NCBI RefSeq assembly: GCF_014898815.1
Contig: NW_026515454.1
Location: 620,001 to 684,000 of the forward strand
Origin: Panonychus citri
Lineage: Eukaryota > Arthropoda > Arachnida > Trombidiformes > Tetranychidae
Direction: 5' to 3'
Length of the DNA: 64,000 bases
The notes beneath the pieces were generated by a model. The model was not told the DNA's origin. It did not search any database and saw only the letters and a list, made by a program, of their open reading frames with translations. Positions 23,601 to 38,300 of this stretch are shown in pieces (positions within the stretch are counted from its first letter, which is position 1; the number at the start of each line of letters is the position of its first letter). A program made the position numbers and the translations under genes.

Positions 23601-26600
23601 GGTTCTGATTATATTTCTTGTTGTTCTTTTTTTTTTGGTAGCAGAAAGAAAAAAAAAAGTTCAATCTCAATATTGAGCTAAATTCATTCTCAGACTGTTC
23701 ATTGATGAATCACCATGATGGTGGGAAACTAGATCATTCTGGAGATGAAATTTTTGCACGAAAAGTTCATGATTCTGATATACATACACACTCATACCTG
23801 AAATTATCATCAACTGGGAATGATGAAAATAGATCAACCATAAGGTATTATCATGAATATGAGAACGAAAAACTTTCAGAACTTTTTTTCATTCTATCAT
23901 GTTAATCAATCCCACCACCTCCACCCTTGATAAATGATTAATTGAGATAATATGTTCATCATCATCATCATCCTCTCATTGCAATGTTGATGTTTTTTTC
24001 TCATCAATAGTTTGTCTGATTACTTATTGATTCAACCTTCTGATTTTTCATGATGATCATTCAGATTAACAGAATTGAAAATGAGAGATAATGATGAAAG
24101 GTAAGCTGATGGATAATGAGATGATGAAGGAGGAGGAAGATAAAGTTATCAATTGTCCCGATCATCCCAAAGTAAAAGGAAGATGCTAAATAAGATGATT
24201 AAGATGATAATTCTCATCATCAATTCTAATCATATCGATATCATCAATTAAACCTCTGGATGATCAACCATTTATCGTGGTAATTTATTCAATATCAATT
24301 TTAGTTACATTTAATTTACTTTTATTCTGGTTCATTTTTGGGTGGATTATTTTTCACCATCATTTTTCATCATCTTGTCTTCCTCTTCCTCCATCATCTT
24401 CATCATGATAACCACAAAGACTCATCCTGTCTAGAGTATTAATGACAGGCCAGAAAAAAAAGTTCGAATTAAGTTTTTTTTTCGTCTTCTTCTACTTCGT
24501 TTTCATAATCATGATGAAAAAATATGAGCCTGAAAAAAAAGTTCCAAGTCCAATAATCTGTTAACCTTATCATGTATTTTCATCTTGAGAAAACCATTAA
24601 TATGATTTCAACTTTTCACCCATTGCATGATGATGATAATAATAATCATCATCATGATAATATAACTATTCAACTAACTGAAGTTACTTTTATCAGAATC
24701 TATCCAATACTCATTCTCATTATTATGATTACTTAATTCATAATATGATGATAATTTGTAATCATCGTCATCCTTATTACCAAATCAATGGAAATCTGAA
24801 AAATTTTTAGGTACAAATTTCATGATATTTTCACGATTCCTGAATAGTTCAATAGTTATATTTTCATGTTCAACTCCATGGATGAAGACAATCAATTAAG
24901 GAAGATAAGAACCACAGTAATGGGAATTGCCGATCATTGATACAAGTGAAAATGTCACCGATAAATCGTAGCAATTTATAGTTCGTAAGTCCAAGAATCA
25001 GCCACCGAAATGCTAAAATATTATTAGAAATCAATAGAAAGTAAAAATTGAAACGTTGAAATTCATTCGTCTTTGGCTTTAATGAATTTTGATTTCTCGA
25101 TTGTTTCAAGTCTCATAAAAGTAAAAAATTTTCAGAATTTAGCTCAATCATGATGACTTATAATTATTATCGTCATTACTTAGATTACAAATGAATTAAA
25201 AACTGATGAACTTTTTGTAAATTGATTTGATTTGCCTTCAATTGAGGAATAACTTATAATGATATTTTCATTGATTATTGATTTAAATCAAAAACAATAT
25301 CTCAGTGTATTGATTCAGTAAACGATAGCTAATCAATTTATTATAATAGTGAATGGTATGATGATTTAATTTGATTTACAAATGTTATCCAAGAACGAAT
25401 GGAAAATAATTTAATAAGATTTCGTTTTGATTTCGATTGACACTGACAAATGAAAGCGAAATTTTCTAATTGATATATTTTATTGGTCAATTCAATTACT
25501 TGTTCTGTTCAAATTCGCATACATGAGCAAATATAATCCAACACATTCTAATATGAACTGAAAATGAAGAAAAAACGTTTTAAAGACAAATTTTTCGACC
25601 ATTAGATTGATCTTCCAGGGAACTTACAATGACCGAGAAACGATTACAAATCAGAATAGTTTCATTCAAATACAAGCCAACTTTACGATATGATAATCGA
25701 TCCAACACTTCAAGTCTCTAAATAAAAACTTTGGTTGATCAGAAATGATCATCTGAATACGTAAAGAGATTTACCTTTAACATTAACGAAATGTTATTAG
25801 TTTTACATTTGGACAGTAAGTAAATCGTCAAATGGACTCTGTTTCCCTTCAAGTGAAAGAAAAAAAAACTCGATTAATATTACTATTGATGAGATCGCTT
25901 GAACAATGGTACAAACTGCGCGGGGAATGGACGAAGAAAGGTAACAAAATAACAATAAGGTCAAAGAAGCTAAGGTACTCGCTACTCGAAAAAAGGAATT
26001 CAACCAAGGATCCGTGAAATTGTGTTGTGACCCATAATAAGTGACCAGAACGACGATGAAAGTTATATAAGAATAAGTGAACAAAACAATCCACCTTATC
26101 TGATGATTAAATGAATCCATCCAATTACTGAGCTTTTGAAATTCAGAGAGAAATGAGATTTGACGATGAGAGAATTTCAATTGATTAATATTCATGGAAT
26201 TGAATGAAGATAATTGACAATAAGCAAATGAAACGGGCAAGGACCAGTGTAACGAAAGCCAAAAACCACTGAAGACGCTGAAATGCATGGAATAGAAAAC
26301 TGGACAAATGAAAAGCAATTGCAAGAATAAAGTCTGAAAATCGGTGAAAAATGAAATCGCGATTCGAAAATCAAGCAAGAAACACATAAATGCTCCAAAG
26401 TAGCAGATGAAAACATAGACTCTTATTTGATAGATATAAGAAGTTCGAAGTAGCCATTCATAATAGTCGGAGAAGTGGAATAGTTTTCTTGAGGCTCGTA
26501 TACTCTTGACGTAGTCATCAATTGCTTCGGTGTAATTGTTGTCCACAAAATTATTCAGCCAAATATTGAAAATATGCAATATGATGAATAGATAAGCCGT

Positions 26601-29338
26601 AAAATAATGCAAATAGTTGAGAAATTTTCGTTCATCTAACTCGATAAAAACGTCACCAAGAATTAATTGTAACAATTTATTGCTCGTAATTCCAAGAACC
26701 AACCACCGAAAGCCGAAAATATTATTAGCAACCAATATAAAGTAGCACATGAAACGTTGAAATTTACTCGTCGTAGATTTTTTCATAATGAATTTCGATT
26801 TCTCGATTGATTTAAGTCTCATGAAAGCAACAATTAAATCTTGAGGCTCGAGATTCTTGAACAGTATATATGAGAAAACCTTGTTGATTATCTTAATCAC
26901 TTGAATATAAAAAAAACTGAATAATCTTTTAAAGCTCAAATCGAAACTCATCATGTTGACCTTTTTTGGCATTTTTTCAGCATTCAACTCGATCTTGAGT
27001 TATATTAAACTTCTTTTCTTATTCCAATTCCTCGTAAATGATGATAATTCTGATTAGAATGAATTGAAAGACTCGAATATTCAATTTTAACTCTAACTCC
27101 TTATTATTTCCTTTCTTAGTTAACTTGATTTACCTTCAGTTGTTTTTATAAATCACTAATAATGTAATTTTCATTGATTATTGATTTGAATTGGAAGGTA
27201 AATCGTATTGATTGAGTGAATTAATATTCACATTAAGTTATTTGATTCGATTTTTCTTCTATTTTTTTAGAATTAATCACGATTTATTATGGATCAATCA
27301 TTGATTTTATAAGATATCTTAAGGTAATGATTAATAATTATCGCTCAATATAGACTCAGTGCCATTGAGCGAAGAGGATTCTATTTGATTCCAGCGTAAG
27401 TATTGGTTTCACTAGCAGAACCAAAGAATTGTAATGTACACTTGACCATTCTGAGGAAGGTAAATTGTAATGGATCATAGGAATTGGAGAAACTTGAACC
27501 ATCCGTAGTCGATTGAAATTCTAAATTCATCTGAGAAAGTTTGACCAATACTCAATTTTCATATTTCAAGGTCAAGATTAAGTGTCATCTTAATTTGATT
27601 TGGTTGGTTATCGATGATCAAGTGAGTTCGGGAGTAAGAGCAGTTCACCTTCCCTTACAAAATGTTATTACGCACCTTCAATCATGATTAGTAACATTAA
27701 TTATTATGAAAAAACTATTAGGATTATCACTTTTCGTATTAAAATTTGAAAATTATCATGAAATTAACCAAATCTCATGAGGAACTATTTATTTTAATGA
27801 TACTTTCACCATGAAACATATAATGTTTACATTAATCTCATGATAACATTTATTAGATTTATCTTCATTTCCTATTGTAAATATCACCATTTTCATCATC
27901 AAAATAACGATGAGTTTATTTCAAGGTGAATTCGGATCAAATTCATTGAGAGAAGTATGAATATCTTTCTGATAATCTACCCGCAGGCTATTGAACTTTA
28001 ACTTTGACTTTTCAATTGTCCATTTGATTTGATTTCTCAGTCTTAAAATCTTATTACAATTTAGTTAATAATTTGGACCCTCTGGATCTCGCTATTTATT
28101 TGATTATCACCATGACACTTGAATATTGACCAACTGACCATTTGAATCGTAACCTTATAAATATATTTTCAAGAGTAAACAAGAAACTGTTATTACATAA
28201 TAATACATAAGTAGATTGAACCAGTGGAAAACTAGATTGAGAATAAGTTGATTCAACTAATTATGATTGATGAACTTAATGATTTGTAAATTGTTAACCA
28301 TTAACACAACTAATTTTAACTAATACAAAAGCCATTTAAAAAAAGAGCTCAAGTAAAAGGTGAAAGTTAAATGATGATGATAACAAAAACAACATAACTA
28401 ATTAACTTAAATTGTTATCAAACAATTAAGATTAATCATTATTAACCATAGGATAATCAAGAATCATTATCATAATCAAATATTAACCTAATAAATTATC
28501 AGTTATATTTCATTGGCACTTTATCACTGGATGATAATGATGATGATGATGATAATTTTCATAAAGATGATTTAATAGATTGAGTGAGAGAGATGTTATC
28601 AAATTATCATCAGTGACATGATCATTGTCTCATCTCAATTATTACTAATCACGTAAAATCTAATTGTAACAATGATTTATATTTATTAGATATTCAAGAA
28701 AATGAATCAGATTCTGATTATGTTATTAATCGGGCTCATGATGATGATACGTTTACATGTCAACCAGAAGTTATCATCCACGATAAAATCTAATTCCCAC
28801 TGAATGTATTAGGATGATACCTTTAGACTATCTGTCAATTGTTTCAATTGTTTCATTATCATCCAGATGATTATCATCACATCATGAAAATAAACTCAAG
28901 CTCTCTGAATAAATGTATCCATGATAACGATTATGATGATAATATCTTATTCATTTCCATGATGATTATCATGTTAACTCCACCCGTCAATTGACAATTC
29001 ATATATAACATGAATCTCATTTGGAGTCATTTTTTTTAACTGTTACCTTGTCGGTGTATCTTTTTTTATGTTTTGCTATCATCCTTGTCTTCATCTTTAT
29101 CTTCATCATCATGATAACACCAATGGTAATGATAAAAACAGGAAATGAAATGATTACTTGATGATGATTGTCATTGTCGATAAAAAAATCGATCAGAAAA
29201 AAGTTTCTCTTCCATAGATATTTATCTTTTATCATCTACCTCATCCTACCTTCTTACTTCCTCTTCATCATCATCATCATCATCATCTTCATCTACTTCA
29301 TCATCTGAATCAGATATTGAATATTTTTGGCTCATATT

Positions 29339-29380
<42 letters not shown>

Positions 29381-32300
29381 AACTTTCCTCAGAAGCAAAA
29401 GTTCATCATCTGAATTCATTCATGATCAGAACTTTTTTCCTTCTTCTCCTAAGCCTTTTGTCATCTTTTATTATCTCATTATCATCATCATCATTTTTGT
29501 CTTCAAAAATACTTATCATTAAGTTTCAAATAACAAGTAACTTGAATTTATCCTGAAAAAATCATATTGAAACTTAATTCATGAGCATGATGATTATGAT
29601 GATGGGAAACTATTATCATTAGAATGAAAAATTGATTCAAATTTTGAAAGAAAAAATCAATTTTAATTTTAATGATTTGATAATAATAATAAACATGATT
29701 AGGATTAAACTATTCAAACTTATAATGAATATTATTATTCTGGTTGATTGTTCATTCTTAAATTGTGATTAGTTAATTTACTTCCAGGTGATTTAGTTAA
29801 CACAATACATTGAATCCTTTTACTGATTTTCATGTAAAAATTATATTTCCAACAGAAAGTAACAATTTAAAAGTAACTTAATTTTAATCCATAAACAAAA
29901 TGACTTAGATGATTTAAACTTAATTCACCTTGATTAAGCTTCTTAATCAGATTTTATGATTAAAATAATAATCATGATAATCTGTTTACATTAAAATTCC
30001 CTGAATTCTGAGAGATGTTGAAAACTTTCAGATTCTTTGCCAGATTTTCCTTCTCAGGGACAGAATCAATTTTTTACTTTCAATTACAAAAACAAAACGA
30101 TTTCATAATAATCATCATGATCATCATGTAATTTTGTATCATGATAAAAGGTATTCAGTAAAACTGTTCCATGTTTCATGTTGTTGTTGTTTGTTTCATC
30201 TCAATTCAGGGAGATTCTGAATGATCATCATCATCATGGTATTATCATCATCAAGATGAATGTCTTATGTTGCGTGTTTGGGTTACATGGTAAAAAAATA
30301 CCAAAATGAAAACGGAAGTAACTCAGATCATCATCGATAATAGATGATGAGCAAAAAAAAGTTATATAACATGAGACAATATTGTAGCATGTTGTTCAGA
30401 AAGAGAACTGAATAATCTGATGATGAATTTCAGATTCAATGATTGTAGGTCTTGTATATTTTTCCCTTTCATATTCAGAGTTCATGGAAGGTAAAAAAAA
30501 TATATTATATAACCAATTGAGTAGCAACGATGATAACGATAAACTATTTGATTATCATCAACATTATTCTGATGTGATAATTAAATTCTGATTCAGTTAC
30601 TGGTTCTAAATGGTTTGTAATACTCTGGATTTTTGTCCTTCCTTTTGGGTGAAACTTTTTTCGTTCTGAAGGTAAATTAATGTACTTTCTTCATTAATTG
30701 GTTACAATTAGTTACATTAGATATTTCATTATGAACTACATGATATATGAATCATGAAAGTGATAAAGTTTTTGCTGGGAGTGAATTTGTTTCTTTGTCC
30801 ACTCCAATGAGACTGGACATTGAATTTTCAAATTAGAATTGAATTAAGTACTTTAAAAAAAAAGTTTCTATTCTCAGTTTGTTATTTAATATCAATTTTC
30901 AAAGTTAAATGAAGCAAAAGGGGAAAGGTCAATTCTCTGGACTGGTCAAGATGGATGATGATGATGGTGATGATCAGTATAATGGTCAAGCAGTCAACAA
31001 AATCAATTGGAGCGAAACTTTAATCAGATGAACAGTTAATTTGGAAATGGTTTCAAACAGGAGATCCCTGATGAGGAAAGAAAAGAAAACAGAAATCATC
31101 ATGATGAAGATAATGAGTCAGATGATGATGAAGATGAGCATGAAAAGGAAGATGATTCTTATCGATCTGCATCTTTATCGTAATCGAATTGAAAAAGATT
31201 CAAGAGATTGAGCAAAAAAAAAAGAAGAAGAAAATTTTTCTCTTGGACACTTTGACCATTAACGATAATTAATAAGATAAAATATGTAATTAAAATTAGT
31301 CATCTCTCATGATGATCAAATTCAGGGATTTTATCACTCCCATTTTCATATATATAATATTAATATCATTGGGTTTCAGTTTCAATTCATCTCGATTCCA
31401 ATATGTTCATCATGATAATCATCATGTTATATTGAACTTCACATTAACATAACAATTTACCATTGATAAAGTTACATGAATATCATATTCAATTGTTGAT
31501 TATCATTAATTCAGTTTGAAGAGATGAGAAATTATTTAATCATTCAAAGTGGATTCTTATTGTTGATTTTATATTAATTCATCATCATGAAATCAACCAT
31601 AACTATCTGAGAAATCATCAGATAATATTAATAACCATCTACACTATTGAATTGTGATGAATAAATTGTTGATTAGATTATGATACGGAGACTTTTAATG
31701 CTAATCAAATTAACTCATTGTTGAAATCTTCAGCTGATTTATCAATCAACGGTCATTTTTTTATTCGTAATCGAAGTAAAAAGTTCAATGATCATCACTG
31801 TTATTCAATTCGATGATTATTACGATGCTGTAGATTTGAAATTCATCGGTAAGTTTCAGTTCTTAATACAAAGTGCATGTATTAATATTAACGAGGACTT
31901 TAAGATGTTTTTTTCTAGTTAATTTGTACCGGTCTTAATTGCGAGTGAAAATGATTAAATGAATTGTTTAAAATGTAATCAACAATTTTGAGATGCAGTT
32001 TGATTAAAGTGACAATCAACTCATTGGTAAGTTAATTGTTGATGAGCAGAAATTTGAGATGAGATTAGAAGGGAAAAAAAAGTTAATTAGATCAACAATT
32101 TAACAAGATTGATTAGTTTAACCAAATTTGATACTAAACTTGTCAACTTGATGATGAACAATTAGTGATTGAAGATGATGATCAAATTGGTTTTGCGAGG
32201 TTACGATTTGTATCCAACAATTTAACCACAATTAACTTATCATCTTCATCATCGTCAGTGTCATTTGTTAATTTTCCCATCACTTTAATTGTTCATCAAC

Positions 32301-35300
32301 AACTTGATTAAAGTTTCTCAATCAAATTTTTTTTCCTTCCTTTTATCAAATCAAAAAATCGTTACATCACCTTTTATGATTATTATTGATTTTATTTCTT
32401 GCTAAATAATGATTAATACAATCAGTTGATTGTATTTGTATTATTCGTGAATGTTACTGTTAATTGTTTAGTATATTTGATGGAAAAAATTTCGCTATTA
32501 AGTTATTCAAACTTCTTAATATATTTTTCCCATTCTCATATTCATGGTGATTCAGGTTCATTGTTATCGTCATATTTTTATTACCATTGTGAATCATGTC
32601 AACTAATCAACTAGACAATTGATTGGGCGTGACAACATTGTATTACTTAAAGTGAACTGAATTAACTGATTGTCAAGTACATGGTGATCATCATCAGGAT
32701 AATGTCAACCTTGTTATTCAAAATTCATGATGATAAGTGTTTACATACATCATCAAAGTTGAATAATATTGTTTTGTTTTTGCTTCTAATACAATTTGAC
32801 AAAATTATCAAGCTAATTATTGGCGTTTTTAAGTTTTGAATTACATAAATAAATCAGTTTAAAATCAACAGGAAAAAAAGAGGGATAAAAGTCATGAAAA
32901 TCTCTCAGGTAAACCATCATGATGGTCTCATGGTGGGAACAATAAATCAGAGTTAACTTCATGAAATGAGTAAAAAATTCAATGGCAAACAAATGGATCT
33001 CGGTGGGAAGAGGAGGAGGAAGAGTAAAGGTATCAATTTGTTACTGGTGGTGGTGGAAAACAAGGTGAGTGGGGTTTAAATTACACCCACTGAGTAAACA
33101 CCTTGATATGAAATCATATCTAAAGTGTGAGTGGGAAACCATGAGGAGGAAATGTTTTTTTTTTCTTGTAAGCTCAAAGTTTCCGCCATATTAATGTTTC
33201 CTCACCATTTTCATGGTAATCATGATAATCGTGATAAATTCAGAATTAGTTTTATGAGCTCATTGTGACTTGGGGTTTTTTTAGGCACGAACACATGAAT
33301 TTAGATATGATAGAGGTGAAAAAGAAAAGAAAAATGTGAAATTTTCTCCAATTTCATGAGAAATTTTACTCCATCATGATAATCTAGCTGATTCTGATTA
33401 ACTTAATGATTAACCATGAATAATGGCTATGTCATAATCCAAGTTAATAGGAGAGAAAAAGTAAAAACAAGTCCAAAGTTTTTTTTTCTCTTCTCGATTT
33501 CAATCATTTTGATTCACCAAAATTCTGGCTGATTCAAATTCAGTTGCAATTGAATTTCATGCTGATTTATAATTCACACAGGGAAATGATTTCCATCCGA
33601 TGGAGAGAGGGAGAGAAAAGTTCTGGAGTAAATTTCATTTCGAGAGTTGATTTTATTGTCAATGGAGAGAGAGAAAAAAAAAGTTTCGATTCTCAAGTGA
33701 TGAACGAACTTTTTTTTTCTTCTCAATTTGAGATAAAAAAATCTGAATCTGAACACAGGGAATGTTTTATTATTGGATAAACTTGAAATTGATGAGAAAA
33801 TGTTATTCAATAAATTGTGAAGAGAAAAAACTTGCAATGAATTAGAGGTTAGAACTTTTTTCTTATTGTATAAACTATATTAACTTTCTCTCCCTTTTTG
33901 ATTATTAGATTGTAATTCATGATAATTTGATGAAATTCAGGAGCAACAATTCAAAACCAAGCGGAAAAAGTTCTGACCTCGAATTTGTAGTCTTCTAGTT
34001 AGAGTGTTAAAGTGAAATTATCAACAAATTTGGAGAAACAAATTCGATGCCAACTAAATCTTTCATCTTCATCAACCATCGATTAACAGCCAAATTGGAG
34101 CAAAGTTCATGACGATGGTGATAAAGAGAGAAAGAGAAATGATAATAATATTGGAAAAAGAATCTTTTTTTTCCCTTAATTTTCATCAGAACCAAAATTC
34201 TGGCAAAAAGTTCTGCAACTTTGAATGGAAATTTCTTTCTCCCCATGATAAGCATAAGCTTCACCTAGAACTCAATTCATCTTATCCATTAGTTTGTTAC
34301 ATGGTTCAATAGTTTAAGATGATGAGGATGAAGGGATGAGGATGAAAAGTTTCAGTTGAAACCTTTCAGTGTCAATGATTCAATTGTCCAGAACTTTTCC
34401 CCTTCCACCTTCACCAGGAAAAACTTTTATATATATTATCAAAAGGACAAAAAGAGGAGAAGAAAAAAAAAGTTCATTCCATGATAATGGTTAGAACATT
34501 GAAAGATTAAAATTCTGAGAGTAGATTAGCTGAGAATGAGAATTGACTCTTTTTCTTTATCGATTGATTAATGAACTTTTTTTTCACCACGATGATTATT
34601 GAAAATAATTACCTGTTATTATCATGATTGTCATCAAGAATCGTGTCTTGACATTTTACACTCTGGAAACTTTTCCATGAGGTGAAACTGTCCATGAGCC
34701 TGAGTTTCCATGGAACCTTTCAAGTTGATGAAGATAATTGATGATATTCAATATGAACAATAGGAAAGATACAATAAATCAATTGAAAATCTTATTCATC
34801 TTTTGATTATCATTTCCGAATTCATGAATTGATGATGTTTACCATGAAAAGAATATATTTTTTTCCTCTTCTTTTCCTTATCAAATTCCAATTTCCATTG
34901 ATTCCAATTTTCTTGCTCACTGAATAAAAAATAACAAACAACAATGGAAAAAGGTAAAACAATCATACCGATGAATAATTATTCTTCAGGGTGATTTTAA
35001 TCATGATAATATCTCAGGGAGGGACAGAAAATTGCGATCATAAATTGGTCCAACAATTCATTTTCATGATTCATGATCAAATGTATAAATAAATGATTGA
35101 ATTGATAACTTTACATGATAATGATACTTTGAAATAACCAATGATTGATCATTTAAATTATCAAACTGATTGAGATTTGATTGATAACATGTAAATTTCA
35201 TGAAGCAATCATCATGATAATATATTGAAAATCTGATGAAATTACGATTAGGGATTTTTTTTTCACTGAATTTACTTAAAATTTCAAGTCATTCAGGGGA

Positions 35301-38300
35301 GGAAAAAAATATCACATTTTGTATCAATTTTCTGGTTTATTTTTCATGATTGGTATCCCAGAATTCATCATGATAATCTGATGTAATTCAATTGGAAACA
35401 AATCAAATACAATGATTTGTCTCAAATAATTTGATCCGTTATTGTTTATTAGTTTAATCAAATCAGAATCTGAGTAAATTTCACAATCTAATCATGAAAT
35501 GAATCAGAAATTACCTCTAGATTTCCTCTTCTTTCAATTGTATTTGTTTCTCTCTCTCTCTCTCTCATTATCATTTCATCATCTTTATGACAGAGTTTCA
35601 GATAAAGTTCATTAATCCATGCTGAGTTTTAACAACAAGAAAGTGATGATAACAATAAGATATATTTCCAGAGCATTCATCATTATCCTCATCAAATTGA
35701 ATGTGATCATCATCATTATATACCAACTTTCATCTTGATCATCTTCAGGCAAAAGGTAGTTAAATAATAATAATGAAAATAATAAGCAACCAAGAGTCAC
35801 TATTATTATTTTCATCCTCATCATTAGATACAATGAACACATCAAATTAGTCACCCTAACACCCAGGACAAAGGTAAAGCTCCTTAATGCCCTGAGGTTA
35901 TTTTGAGAAACAGATTAAACCTCAATGATGATGATGATGAACAATTTCAGCGGAAAGTGATGAAGATGATTATTGGTATGACATCAACTGCAAATATATA
36001 TTAATACTTATTAAGCTCTTGAAATGTGCTCCTATCATTGTTATCATCATCCTCTTATCATCCTCATCACTTTTGCTCAGTTTCCATCACCAAATAAACA
36101 ATAAAAGTTTCACAATTTTTGTTTAACTTGAACACTGTTGACGAAAACGAGTAACGGTAAAAATTGATAAAAATGATTCTGTTTACATCATTTATCATAT
36201 CAGTTTGTATCATCAATGATGATAAAAGATGATGATGATGATGATGATAGAAAATCTTTTATCCTTTAGAGGATTATAATGATGAGTAAGATGATAATGG
36301 TGATGATTTCGCTCGAGTCTAATTAGTCCTTTCAGAAAGTCCACTTTACTGAAATGTTTCTTTCTTTTTTCCTCTTCTCTTACATATCATCATCATCTTC
36401 ATCTTCATCATTAGTATTATCAGTTGTTTCTTATCATCTTCTCCCTTTTATCATCATCAGTCATCTTATTACGATTATACCATAGAGAATAAGAAAGACA
36501 AAAGGTAATCGAAATCATCATCATGATAATTATCTTCATTATCATGAGCATTTTTAGTAACTTTGAAACTTTTTTCTTCCTTTTATCATCTTTATCATCT
36601 CTTTCTTTCGTAACTCTATTGTATTCCAAATTTAATTAATCTTCTATCACTTCACCAACAATAACCTAGAATATGAAAGAAAAGAGAGTAAATTAAGTTC
36701 ACTAATTTAATTTAACCGACAAACAATTAAGGTGAAATTAGCTAATTAACGTTATAAAATTCATCCATTCAATGATATTGAAAGGATTTACCCTGAGTTG
36801 TTGATTGTTGACTTTAAATTGGGTAGAAAAACAATCAATTATTGAAAAAGAATGAGAATTAACTAATTGTTGATAATCCTTTTTGTTTCTCCACAGATTT
36901 AGCTGCAGTTTCTGATGACGGTGAACCCAAGTTCTTGGCACCGATACCAAATTTAACCGTTGCCGTTGGTCGCGATGCTCAACTGACCTGTTTGGTCAGT
37001 TCTCTTGGCCCATATAAGGTAATTGAGTTGATGTTGCTAATTATGTACATTGATTATTATCATTAACATGATGATAATCATTTGTATTCATTGCCAGTGT
37101 TTAGCTAAAGGTAAATGTTATGATTCCCAATGAGTATTGAACAGGAACCAAAAAGTGAAAAAAAAGTTACTATTAATAATTGATTCTGATAAAACCATCA
37201 AAGTTTTAACAACATTGTTGCGACAACAATTAAGCCTAATTGATGATATTAAATTCAGTAATAATAATATCAAGCTAATTATTTGAGTGAGAGGTTGAAT
37301 TCAATATGAAAGTGGATAACAAGTTCTGATAATCGTTATTATTACAATCACAATGAAAATTGTCCATAAACCTTGTAATAAAATAATTGACATTTAGATA
37401 AAGTCAGTTGAATAATATCATCAACTGATTAAAAGCTTTAATTGATCTAGGGAAAATAAAGGGTTAATTATGGTTAATTTAGATTAATTTTACATAGAAA
37501 TAACTAATAGAATTAAGATCAAAATTTTAGATAATATTAAGAAAAACAAGTAAAGATCAAAGATTAAAGATTTACATCTCTTCTTTTCTCTTTCTTTCAT
37601 CTCTCTCTTCTCAGGTATAAATTAAAACCCAGAGAGAAAGAAGAATCATCCTCAGTTTCCTCTCAACCCTTCCAACGAAAGGAAGAATCTCAGTGTTGAG
37701 ATTCACCTTTTCCCCAACTTTTCCTTCTCTCTATCAACCTAACTAAGGAAGGATCTCAGTGTCGAGATCTACCTTAGTTCCTTTCTCTCTCCTCTCCAAA
37801 AACCCTTTTCTCTCTTAAACAATACCTCAAATCAAATGTATTAAAAATAAAAATGTTAATTAAATAAAGTTAAATAAATCAACTAAATCAACGTTCAATT
37901 GTCCAAATCCAACTTCAAATAAATATCACTACAAATGGAGCCCACGATGAGGAAGGGCTAGTGATGGTACTCTTTTCGTTTCGTTACAACTAACTTTCAA
38001 TTAAATTCTGTCTTAAATATTGGTAAGCTTTCGTTAAATTTCCACCAAACTCTAACTTCTATTAAAATTGCAATTGTTTTAACTTCCTTTTTTGATCATA
38101 TGTCTCAGTGTCGAGACTCTGATTAACACAACTTTCTACCTATTTACCTTAAAATCATATGTCTCAGTGTCGAGACTCTGATTCCACCTCAATTATGTCA
38201 GACTCTGACCAGCCCAATGTCTTTGTCAATTCTATTAATTACCCAAACTTTTCCAACGTTCCAATAACAATCAATCCTTTCAGTGGTGAAGATGATGAAG

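Larger units (their letters stand above)
37374..37933 (+). repeat. 5' LTR of the Gag-protease element
   Basis: 560 bp. Contains a pyrimidine tract, a TATAAAT box (37616-37622), two tandem hairpin units (37679-37709 and 37745-37775) and AATAAA-type motifs near the end. It differs from the 3' copy mainly in the length of the pyrimidine tract and in a few bases before the last 20 nt. Confidence 0.93.

Noticed and set aside
25832..26416. Short frames overlapping the receptor-like gene
   Set aside because: Shadows of the 394-codon gene on other frames.
33544..34312. Several short Glu/Lys/Phe-rich frames
   Set aside because: Purine/pyrimidine-biased intron sequence, overlapping on both strands, no splice or family support.
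36738..36950. 70-codon minus frame
   Set aside because: Antisense shadow overlapping the second Ig-gene exon, no family match.
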